A stretch of 64,000 nucleotides of DNA from Microbacterium enclense (GTDB lineage: Bacteria; Actinomycetota; Actinomycetes; Actinomycetales; Microbacteriaceae), in contig NZ_KQ758467.1 in assembly GCF_001456955.1 (NCBI RefSeq), positions 590,228 through 654,227 of the forward strand, read 5' to 3'. The notes under the pieces were generated by a model. That model had not been told where the DNA came from and ran no database searches. It worked only from the letters and a program-made list of their open reading frames with translations. Below, in pieces: positions 57,761-64,000 of the stretch (position 1 is its first letter; each line of letters begins with the position of its first letter). Made by a program: the position numbers and the translations under genes.

Positions 57761-59035
57761 ATGACCGATCCGTACTTCAACGCCCCTCTCTCCGAGGTCG
57801 ATCCCGAGATCGCCGAGGTTCTCGAGCGCGAGCTGAACCGTCAACGCGGCTTCCTCGAGATGATCGCCTCCGAGAACTTCGTCCCCGTCTCGGTGCTGCA
57901 GTCGCAGGGTTCGGTGCTGACCAACAAGTACGCCGAGGGCTACCCGGGTCGCCGCTACTACGGCGGCTGCGAAGAGGTCGACGTCGCCGAGTCGCTCGCG
58001 ATCGAGCGGGCCAAGGCCCTCTTCGGCGCCGAGTACGCCAACGTCCAGCCGCACTCGGGCGCGTCGGCCAACGCCGCCGTGCTGCACGCGATCGCCCGCC
58101 CCGGCGACACGTTGCTCGGCCTTGCGCTCGACCAGGGCGGTCACCTCACCCATGGCATGAAGATCAACTTCTCGGGCCGCCTCTACGACATCGTCGCCTA
58201 CGGCGTCGACCCCGAGACCAGCATCATCGACATGGACGAGGTGCGCCGCCTCGCCGTCGAGCACAAGCCGAAGGTCATCATCGCCGGCTGGTCGGCCTAC
58301 CCGCGCCAGCTCGATTTCGCCGCCTTCCGCGCCATCGCCGACGAGGTCGGTGCGCTGCTGTGGGTCGACATGGCGCACTTCGCCGGCCTCGTCGCCGCGG
58401 GCGTGCACCCCTCGCCCATCCCGCACGCGCACGTCGTCTCGACCACCGTGCACAAGACGATCGGCGGCCCCCGTTCGGGTCTGATCCTCACCAACGACGA
58501 GGCGCTCGCCAAGAAGATCAACACCGCGGTCTTCCCCGGTCAGCAGGGCGGCCCGCTCATGCACGTCATCGCCGCGAAGGCGACGGCTTTCAAGCTCGCC
58601 ATGAAGCCCGAGTTCAAGGAGCGCCAGGAGCGCACCCTGCGCGGTGCGGCGATCCTCGCCGACCGCCTCACCCAGGACGACGTCAAGAACGCGGGCATCG
58701 CCGTGCGCTCGGGCGGCACCGACGTGCACCTCGTGCTCGTCGACCTGCGCGAGGCCGAGATCGACGGCAAGCAGGCCGAAGACCTGCTGCACGAGATCCA
58801 CATCACGGTCAACCGCAACGCCGTGCCCAATGACCCGCGTCCGCCGATGGTGACCTCTGGCCTGCGCATCGGCACGCCCGCGCTCGCGACCCGCGGCTTC
58901 GGCGACGCGGAGTTCACCGAGGTGGCCGACATCATCGCCCTGGCCCTGCAGCCCGGCGCCGACGTCGAGGCGCTGCGCGCGCGTGTCGCGACGCTCGCCG
59001 ACGCGTTCCCGCTGTACCCCGACCTGCAGCAGTGA
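57761..59035 (+). CDS. glyA: serine hydroxymethyltransferase
   Basis: 424-aa PLP enzyme moving a one-carbon unit from serine to tetrahydrofolate. Intact signature: [58 protein letters not shown], and [19 protein letters not shown] with the Schiff-base Lys. ATG 57761 follows AAGGAG. It is controlled by the ZTP riboswitch upstream. folD lies about 490 bases downstream on the same strand and joins the same pathway. Confidence 0.98.
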   Translation: MTDPYFNAPLSEVDPEIAEVLERELNRQRGFLEMIASENFVPVSVLQSQGSVLTNKYAEGYPGRRYYGGCEEVDVAESLAIERAKALFGAEYANVQPHSGASANAAVLHAIARPGDTLLGLALDQGGHLTHGMKINFSGRLYDIVAYGVDPETSIIDMDEVRRLAVEHKPKVIIAGWSAYPRQLDFAAFRAIADEVGALLWVDMAHFAGLVAAGVHPSPIPHAHVVSTTVHKTIGGPRSGLILTNDEALAKKINTAVFPGQQGGPLMHVIAAKATAFKLAMKPEFKERQERTLRGAAILADRLTQDDVKNAGIAVRSGGTDVHLVLVDLREAEIDGKQAEDLLHEIHITVNRNAVPNDPRPPMVTSGLRIGTPALATRGFGDAEFTEVADIIALALQPGADVEALRARVATLADAFPLYPDLQQ

Positions 59036-59112
59036 TCGCCGCCGGGGCGGGGTCGCTTCGCGGCGGTTCCGTCCCGGCGTCGGGGTCGCCTCGCGCCGTC
59101 CCACCCTCTCGG

Positions 59113-59480
59113 TGAACGCGACTCCCGGGGAGAAACGCCTTCGCGGGACGTTTCTCTCGGGCGGTCACGTTTCTTGCGGGGGGAGACCGGCTCCGGCCCG
59201 GGCCCCGGCGCCGGCGCCGGTTTCGGCCGCGGGCCCGGCGCCGGTTTCGGCCGCGGCCCCGGTTTCGGCGGCGGCCCCGCCCCCGGCGCCGCTTTCGGCC
59301 CCGCCCCCGGCGACGGCTTCGGCCGCGGGGCCCGCCCCCGGCGCCGCGGCTTCGCCGGAGCGACGGATCGTGACGCGGCGACGCGGCATCCGGAATCCCA
59401 CCGCCCATCACCTCGATAAACGGGATCGGCGGGAAGAAACGTCTTGTCGGGGCGTTTGCTCCACGAGATCGCGTTTATCG
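59113..59480. repeat. two nested stem-loops and GC low-complexity tract between glyA and folD
   Basis: The spacer 59036-59523 holds no gene. 59130-59156 has GAGAAACG/CGTTTCTC with a further CGTTTCTTGCG box at 59168. 59175-59345 is a (GGCCCCGGCGCCGG, TTTCGGC) low-complexity tract. 59414-59480 has outer arms CGATAAACG/CGTTTATCG and inner GAAGAAACG/CGTTTGCTC boxes. These match the double-box layout seen elsewhere. Proteins read from it are pure Gly/Ala/Pro/Arg and are not genes. Confidence 0.75.
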
Positions 59481-59523
59481 ACGAACACCCCCACGACCGG
59501 TACGACACAGAACGAGGGATGCC

Positions 59524-60408
59524 ATGACGGCGACGATTCTCGACGGTAAGGCCGCGTCTGCGGCGATCAAAGCGGAGCTCGCCGAGCGCGTCGCGGCCCT
59601 GCGCGAGCGGGGCATCGTGCCCGGCATCGCCACGGTGCTCGTGGGCGCCGATCCGGCCTCGCAGCTGTACGTGGGCATGAAGCACAAGCAGTCCGAGGCG
59701 ATCGGCATGAACTCGATCCAGGTCGAGCTGCCGGCCGAAGCCACGCAGGAAGACGTGGAGGCCGTCATCGACCGCCTCAACGCCGACCCCGCGTGCCACG
59801 GCTACATCGTGCAGCTGCCCCTGCCGAAGCACATCGACACCGACGCGATCCTGGAGCGGATTGATCCGGCCAAGGATGCCGACGGCCTGCACCCCACCAA
59901 CCTCGGGCGTCTGGTGCTCAACGTGAACGCGCCCATTCTCACGCCGCTGCCGTGCACGCCGCGCGGGGTCATCGAGCTGCTGCTCCGCAACGACTACGAC
60001 CTGAAGGGCAAAGAGGTCGTCGTCGTCGGCCGCGGCGTCACCATCGGCCGCTCGATCGGGCTGCTGCTGACCCGCCGCGAGATCAACGCCACCGTGACGC
60101 TGACGCACACCGGCACCGCCGATCTCGCCACGCACCTGCGCCAGGCCGACGTCATCGTCGCCGCGGCCGGTGTGAAGCACATCGTGCGGGCCGAAGACGT
60201 CAAGCCGGGCGCGGCGGTGCTCGACGTGGGCGTGACACGCGAGACCGACCCCGAAACCGGCAAATCGCGCGTCTACGGCGACGTGCACCCCGATGTGGTC
60301 GATGTCGCAGGCTTCGTCTCGCCCAACCCCGGGGGAGTGGGGCCGATGACCGTCGCGCTGCTCATGACGAACGTCGTCGAGGCGGCCGAGCGAGCAGCCG
60401 CGGTCTGA
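59524..60408 (+). CDS. folD: methylene-THF dehydrogenase / methenyl-THF cyclohydrolase
   Basis: 294-aa bifunctional folate enzyme. Motifs: [23 protein letters not shown] with the catalytic Lys, [21 protein letters not shown], and the NADP site [14 protein letters not shown]. Full length, ATG 59524. Products feed purine and methionine synthesis along with glyA and purN. Confidence 0.97.
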   Translation: MTATILDGKAASAAIKAELAERVAALRERGIVPGIATVLVGADPASQLYVGMKHKQSEAIGMNSIQVELPAEATQEDVEAVIDRLNADPACHGYIVQLPLPKHIDTDAILERIDPAKDADGLHPTNLGRLVLNVNAPILTPLPCTPRGVIELLLRNDYDLKGKEVVVVGRGVTIGRSIGLLLTRREINATVTLTHTGTADLATHLRQADVIVAAAGVKHIVRAEDVKPGAAVLDVGVTRETDPETGKSRVYGDVHPDVVDVAGFVSPNPGGVGPMTVALLMTNVVEAAERAAAV

Positions 60409-60441
60409 CACCGCGCCGCTGTACGCGCGCTCCTTTCCGGC

Positions 60442-60660
60442 GCCGGGCGTCGAGCGCGGGGCGGCCCGACGCACGCCTGCGGGGCTGGGGCGTCTCAGCG
60501 CGGACGAGACATCCCGGGCCCGTCGTACGCCTGCGGGTTTGGGGCCGTCTCGGCGCGGACGAGACATCCCGGGCCCGTCGTACGCCTGCGGGTTTGGGGC
60601 CGTCTCGGCGCGGACCAGGCGTCCCGGGCCGTCGCACGCCTGCAGGCCTCGGTCGGTCTT
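60442..60660. repeat. 55-bp tandem repeats, about four copies
   Basis: The gap 60409-60892 has no gene. Units start near 60442, 60498, 60553 and 60608 (55 bases apart for the last three), each carrying GCGCGGACGAGACATCCCGG then CGTCGTACGCCTGCGGG. Copies 2 and 3 are nearly identical; the outer ones diverge. The CCGGG/CCCGG parts can pair between copies. Confidence 0.8.
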
Positions 60661-60892
60661 GGTGCCGGCGCGGCGTTCGGGGCTCCGGAGATGTGCGCCG
60701 GATCGCCGGGGTTCCGGCCGGCTGTCGCGTGCGGCGGAACGGGTTCTCCGGAGCGCGGCACGCCGGGCGTCATGCCCCGACCCCACGCATCGGTCGACGA
60801 GCGGTGAATCGCACGATGCCGCCGGTTGAACGGACGGGGCATCCGACGCAATGGGGGAGGCGGCGACCCGGCCGACGTGGCAGAGTTTTCTC

Positions 60893-61375
60893 ATGACTGA
60901 GTCCGTGCTGAACGACCTCCTCCGCCGCGTCACCGAGAGCGGTCTGCTCGACGACGCGCAGATCGACGAAGACAGCGTCATCGGCGCCGGACACCTCGAC
61001 GCCGCAGGCGTCGAAGTCGAGGTCGACCTCGACCCCGAGCTCGACGAGGACGACGAGCCCGACCTCGACGCGATCATGACGGGGCTGAAAGACATCCTGT
61101 CGGTGAGCGAGGACCGCTGGCGCGCGATCGTCGAAGAGGTCGCGAGCGACATCGAAGACGCCCTCGACGACGACGAGCTCGATGCCGACGTCGACCTGCG
61201 CACCGACCTCGAGGCGATCGGCGTCGGGGTCTTCGCCGACGCCATCATCGTCGTCTTCGCCGGGGAGACCTCGTTCCCCGATGCTCTCGTGCACGTGCAG
61301 CTCACGCCCGAGCTCGAGGTCGAAGACATCGAGATCATCGGTGACGACGACGAGGACGACGACGACGAGGACTGA
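60893..61375 (+). CDS. acidic hypothetical protein
   Basis: 160 aa, strongly acidic, ending in a run of Asp/Glu (DDDEDDDDED). The core (ESVLNDLLRRVTESGLLDDAQ...DLDAIMTGLKDILSVSEDRWRAIVEEVASDIEDALDDDEL...ADAIIVVFAGETSFPDALVHVQLTPELEVEDIEI) has a helical first half and a beta-rich second half; no family is recognised. ATG 60893 is chosen because homologous-looking sequence begins there; the frame is open further. It ends just before a strong terminator. Confidence 0.7.
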   Translation: MTESVLNDLLRRVTESGLLDDAQIDEDSVIGAGHLDAAGVEVEVDLDPELDEDDEPDLDAIMTGLKDILSVSEDRWRAIVEEVASDIEDALDDDELDADVDLRTDLEAIGVGVFADAIIVVFAGETSFPDALVHVQLTPELEVEDIEIIGDDDEDDDDED

Positions 61376-61387
61376 CCGCTCGACGCC

Positions 61388-61423
61388 GAAGGCCGCGGAC
61401 GTGCGATGACGTCCGCGGCCTTC
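61388..61423. terminator. hairpin terminator
   Basis: Arms GAAGGCCGCGGACGT (61388-61402) and ACGTCCGCGGCCTTC (61409-61423), perfect over 15 bases with a 6-base loop, 12 bases after the acidic protein gene. Confidence 0.88.
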
Positions 61424-61463
61424 GCCGTTCGTGTGCGCGAGCTGCCGGCATCCGGTGCCGTCT

Positions 61464-61743
61464 GAGAAACGCCGTCCCTAGCGAGACACGCCCCTACGCG
61501 GCGTTTCCGACTCGGGACGGCGTTTCTCGCTCCGGGGCTGGGCCCGCGCCCCGGCGGCGTTTCTCGCTCCGGGGCTGGGCTCGCGCCCCGACGGCGTTTC
61601 TCGCGCCGCGGCTGGGCTCGCGCCCCGGCGGCGTTTCTCGCTTCGGGGCTGGGCTCGCGCCCCGCCGGCGTTTCTCGCTCCGGGGCTGGGCCCGCGCCCC
61701 GACGGCGTTTCTCGCGCCGCGGCAGGTCGGCGCCCCGACGGCG
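61464..61743. repeat. nested stem-loop plus 37-bp tandem array abutting hxlA
   Basis: 61464-61528: outer arms GAGAAACGCCGTCCC/GGGACGGCGTTTCTC perfect over 15 bases, inner GACACGCC/GGCGTTTC. From the right arm, CGTTTCTCGC recurs at 61521, 61558, 61595, 61632, 61669 and 61706, exactly every 37 bases, each followed by a GGGGCTGGG...CGCCCCG hairpin. The last unit runs into the hxlA stop codon at 61744-61746. No gene is present here. Confidence 0.85.
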
Positions 61744-62367
61744 TTACGCGATCGCGGCGCGCAGCGCTGCCGCGGCGGCGCCCACGTCGGGCGCGCTGTA
61801 GATCGCGCTGCCCGCGACGGCGACCTGAGCGCCCGACTTCTGCACGTCGGCGATGCTCGAGGCGTTCACGCCACCGGCCACCGAGAACGGCACGCCCGAC
61901 GCCTCGCCGTCGCGCAGCAGCGTGCCGAACGTGAAGCCCTCTTCGGCCTGCTCGTCGAGCCCGGCGTGCATCTCCACGAACTCGGCTCCGAGGGCGACGA
62001 CCTCCTTGGCGCGGGCGGGCTTGTCGGCGACACCGATGAGGTCGACGACGACACCCTTGCCGTGCTTCTTGGCGGCCTTCACGGCGCCGGCAATCGTGCT
62101 GTCGCCCGCCGAGCCGAGGACGGTGATGAGGTCGGCGCCCGCGGTGAAGGCGATGTCGGCCTCGAGCTCGCCGGCATCCATCGTCTTGAGGTCGGCGAAG
62201 ACGACCTTGTCGGGGTGGGCCTGCTTGATGGCGGTGATCGCCGAGAGGCCCTCGCTCTTGATGAGCGGGGTGCCGAGCTCGAGGATGTCGACGTGCGGCG
62301 CCGCAGCGGCGGCGAGGTCGAGGGCGGCTTCGGTGGACAGGGTGTCCATGGCGAACTGCAGCTTCAT
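61744..62367 (-). CDS. hxlA: 3-hexulose-6-phosphate synthase
   Basis: 207-aa TIM-barrel aldolase of the ribulose monophosphate pathway joining formaldehyde to ribulose 5-phosphate. Seen: MKLQFAMDTLSTEAALDLA, VDILELGTPLIKSEG, VFADLKTMDAGELEADIAFTAGADLITVLG, VVVDLIGV, and FSVAGGVNASSIADVQKSGAQVAVAGSAIY. All are typical of KGPDC/HPS family members. ATG 62367 with an AAGGA site. It follows hxlB by 28 bases and ends in the 37-bp repeat array. Confidence 0.95.
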   Translation of the reverse strand: MKLQFAMDTLSTEAALDLAAAAAPHVDILELGTPLIKSEGLSAITAIKQAHPDKVVFADLKTMDAGELEADIAFTAGADLITVLGSAGDSTIAGAVKAAKKHGKGVVVDLIGVADKPARAKEVVALGAEFVEMHAGLDEQAEEGFTFGTLLRDGEASGVPFSVAGGVNASSIADVQKSGAQVAVAGSAIYSAPDVGAAAAALRAAIA

Positions 62368-62395
62368 GCGAGGGTCCTTACTCTCTGCGGGTGGG

Positions 62396-62995
62396 TTATT
62401 CGAGGTTGGCGTGGCGCGGCCACAGGTCGTCGGCGTCGAGGCCCGAGCGCTGCCAGAGAGCGTCGAAGATCGCATCGCCCACGAGCACGACGGCCTGCTC
62501 GAAGAGGCTGCCGGCGTACTGGGCCGAGGCGGCGCCCGAGCGATCGAGCTTCGCCGCGGCGGGAACGACGACGAGGGCCTCTGCGGCGCGCCCGAGGGGG
62601 GAGTCGGATGCCGTGGTGATCGCCGCGATCTTCGCTCCGACGGCCGTCGCCGTCTCGGCGGCCCGCACGATCCCGGTGGTGGTGCCCGAGCCGCTGGCGG
62701 TGAGCAGCGCGTCGGTGGCGCGGATGGCCGGCGTCGTCGTGTCGCCCACCACGTGCACGTCGAGCCCCAGGTGCATGAGGCGCATCGCGGTCATGCGCAG
62801 GGCCAGTCCCGAGCGCCCGGCTCCGAGGACGAAGACGCGGTCGGCGCCGGTGAGCACGTCGAGTACGCGGTCGAGATCGTCCGGTTGCGCCGCGAGGCGA
62901 TCGACGACGGATGCCACTTCAGCGGCGATCCGGACGAGGGAGGCCTGCACCGCATCGGCGTGGGCGGCGGTCTTCACGGGAGCGGGCGAGGGCAT
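62396..62995 (-). CDS. hxlB: 6-phospho-3-hexuloisomerase
   Basis: 199-aa SIS-domain isomerase converting hexulose 6-phosphate to fructose 6-phosphate. SIS motifs: RVFVLGAGRSGLALRMTAMRLMHLGLDVHVVGDTTTPAI and LLTASGSGTTTGIVRAAETA. It is first gene of the hxlBA operon. ATG 62995 lies 100 bases from the divergent LuxR regulator start, with a palindromic operator between. The pair lets the cell fix or detoxify formaldehyde; glyA and folD nearby handle related one-carbon units, though no methanol dehydrogenase is in view. Confidence 0.95.
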   Translation of the reverse strand: MPSPAPVKTAAHADAVQASLVRIAAEVASVVDRLAAQPDDLDRVLDVLTGADRVFVLGAGRSGLALRMTAMRLMHLGLDVHVVGDTTTPAIRATDALLTASGSGTTTGIVRAAETATAVGAKIAAITTASDSPLGRAAEALVVVPAAAKLDRSGAASAQYAGSLFEQAVVLVGDAIFDALWQRSGLDADDLWPRHANLE

Positions 62996-63050
62996 GGCCC
63001 CATGCTGCGCTGCAGGCGCCGTCGCCGAGGCCGGTCGCCGGCAGGGGTGG

Positions 63051-63070
63051 ACCTACCCGAAGGGGTAGGT
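63051..63070. promoter_or_regulatory. palindromic operator between hxlBA and the LuxR regulator
   Basis: Arms ACCTACCC (63051-63058) and GGGTAGGT (63063-63070) with a 4-base spacer. A related half-site (CTAGGTTGGG) lies near 63082. It sits in the 100-base gap between hxlB and the divergent regulator, the natural place for its binding site; LuxR/NarL proteins commonly bind such arms. Confidence 0.65.
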
Positions 63071-63095
63071 GCGCAGGATGGGCTAGGTTGGGCCC

Positions 63096-63935
63096 GTGAC
63101 CGACGCCCCCGCCCTGCCCTCGCCGGCCTCGCGCGCACTCGTGATCGAGCACGAGCGCATCGTCGCGGAGCAGGCCGACCGCCACGCCGTGACCCTCGAG
63201 TCCGTGCTGGCGATCCTGCGATCGCCGCGCCTCGACGACCGGGCGGCGCGCACCCTCGCGATCGAGGCCGCCGCGGCAGCCCTCGTCGTGCTGCGTACGG
63301 CGACCGACAGCCAGCGCAGCGCGCTGCTCGAACCCGTCACGGGCGCCTTCGCCCGGTTGCGCAGCGATCTGCGGCCCCTCGTGCGTCACGGCGATCTCGA
63401 CGTGCAGTTCGTCGAGCCGCCGACCACGGGCCGGGCGCTCCCGGGCGAGGTGGCGCACGAGGCGCGCGCGATCGTGCGCAGCGCCGTGCTGGCCCTGCTC
63501 GACCGCGGGGCACCGCACCGGGTGCGCATCCAGTGGGACTGCGACGGGTTGAACCTGTTGATCGGCATCCGCGACGACGGGGAGGGACGCCTGACCGCGC
63601 ACGACGATTCCCTGCGGCCGATCGTCGAACGGGTCAGCGCGCTCAACGGCGCGTTTGAGGTCGCTTCGACTCCGGGGTGGGGCTCCGAGCTGTCGGTGCG
63701 GCTCCCTCTCGACCCGCCGGCGCGGCCCGAGTTCCTCGACGACGCGGTCGACCTCAGTCCGCGCGAGCGCGAGGTGCTGACCCTCGTCGTCGCCGGCTCC
63801 CGCAACCGGGCGATCGCTGCGCAGCTGGGGATCAGCGAGAACACCGCGAAGTTCCACGTATCGAACCTGCTGCGCAAGGCCGGCGTCACCACGCGGGCCG
63901 AGCTCGTGGCGCTCGGCGCGTCGCGGATGCCCTGA
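63096..63935 (+). CDS. LuxR-type regulator with degenerate HATPase domain
   Basis: 279 aa. Residues ~110-205 resemble a histidine-kinase ATPase fold without a clear N-box (EVAHEARAIVRSAVLALLDRGAPHRVRIQWDCDGLNLLIGIRDDGEGRL...LRPIVERVSALNGAFEVASTPGWGSELSVRLPL); residues ~215-278 are a LuxR-type helix-turn-helix (LSPREREVLTLVVAGSRNRAIAAQLGISENTAKFHVSNLLRKAGV). No receiver domain or phospho-His is seen, so it is a one-component fusion that may bind a nucleotide or related ligand. GTG 63096. Divergent from hxlBA, its probable target. Confidence 0.85.
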   Translation: MTDAPALPSPASRALVIEHERIVAEQADRHAVTLESVLAILRSPRLDDRAARTLAIEAAAAALVVLRTATDSQRSALLEPVTGAFARLRSDLRPLVRHGDLDVQFVEPPTTGRALPGEVAHEARAIVRSAVLALLDRGAPHRVRIQWDCDGLNLLIGIRDDGEGRLTAHDDSLRPIVERVSALNGAFEVASTPGWGSELSVRLPLDPPARPEFLDDAVDLSPREREVLTLVVAGSRNRAIAAQLGISENTAKFHVSNLLRKAGVTTRAELVALGASRMP

Positions 63936-64000
63936 TCGCGGCGCGGCCCCGGAACGCCGCGGCCCCGGCGCGGAGCGCCGCGGCCCCGGCGAGAAACGCC
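63936..64000. repeat. 21-bp GCGGCCCCGG repeats at the window end
   Basis: GCGGCCCCGGxxCGCC units recur about every 21 bases, ending in GAGAAACGCC, so the next intergenic hairpin element starts here and is cut by the window edge. Confidence 0.55.

Noticed and set aside
59165..59549. Gly/Ala/Pro-rich ORFs between glyA and folD on both strands
   Set aside because: They follow a low-complexity GC tract; no ribosome site, no family and no codon bias.

Overview
The window is GC-rich (about 70%) chromosomal DNA of an actinobacterium, most probably Microbacteriaceae close to Microbacterium. I infer this from codon use, many GTG starts, ATGA/GTGA gene overlaps, a monomeric NADP isocitrate dehydrogenase, a Ddn-type F420 oxidoreductase, a NirBD/NnaR nitrite cluster and the sucCD ... 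PerM-like ... purN-purH neighbourhood. No rRNA, tRNA, CRISPR array, prophage or intact insertion sequence was recognised.

Layout. 1-8.5 kb: the 3' part of a class III aminotransferase, an alpha/beta hydrolase, NAD(P)HX dehydratase with a histidine phosphatase, a small exporter-like membrane protein beside a GC-rich repeat array, a GNAT enzyme, a DesK/DesR-like two-component system, an ASCH protein and a RidA protein. 8.6-20.5 kb: an accessory block. An ImmA-type metallopeptidase and an XRE repressor face a strong-looking promoter and a small, apparently leaderless ORF. These are followed by a compact operon: ABC-2 exporter, malonyltransferase, ketoreductase, ACP, dehydratase, a 681-aa GNAT protein, a GcvT-like protein, a fused ketosynthase/chain-length-factor and a phosphopantetheinyl transferase. 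With KS-CLF, KR, DH and ACP but no enoylreductase, this looks like a highly reducing type II polyketide (polyene-type) pathway and is the best candidate here for an undescribed system.

20.4-39.2 kb: an MDR oxidoreductase and sucCD, then about 11 kb of extra genes: a secreted HExxH protein, a membrane-protein ORF broken by one stop, an NCS2 permease, an F420-type enzyme, and a nitrite-assimilation/siroheme operon nirB-nirD-cobA-nnaR-sirB. The PerM-like gene, purN and purH follow. 39.8-56.4 kb: DUF1697, a flavin disulfide reductase, an Ada-AlkA fusion plus Ogt (alkylation repair), a heterodimeric ABC exporter preceded by a 24-codon leader ORF, a GNAT enzyme, isocitrate dehydrogenase, a membrane-anchored HExxH protein, an L,D-transpeptidase and a glycolate-oxidase-like FAD enzyme. 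56.4-64 kb: a FadR-type regulator facing an amidohydrolase remnant, a ZTP riboswitch with glyA and folD (one-carbon metabolism), an acidic hypothetical protein, and hxlB-hxlA (RuMP formaldehyde fixation) divergent from a HATPase-LuxR regulator with a palindromic site between them.

Intergenic DNA is unusually structured. At least ten spacers carry nested stem-loops of one topology (box1-box2-loop-box2'-box1') with unrelated box sequences. Several of these have expanded into tandem arrays (37, 55, 127 and about 90-110 bp). Perfect palindromes built on GGATGCC/GGCATCC act as likely terminators, and the same word is common inside genes except, apparently, in the polyketide block. Gene functions come from reading translated sequences by eye; no database search was run.
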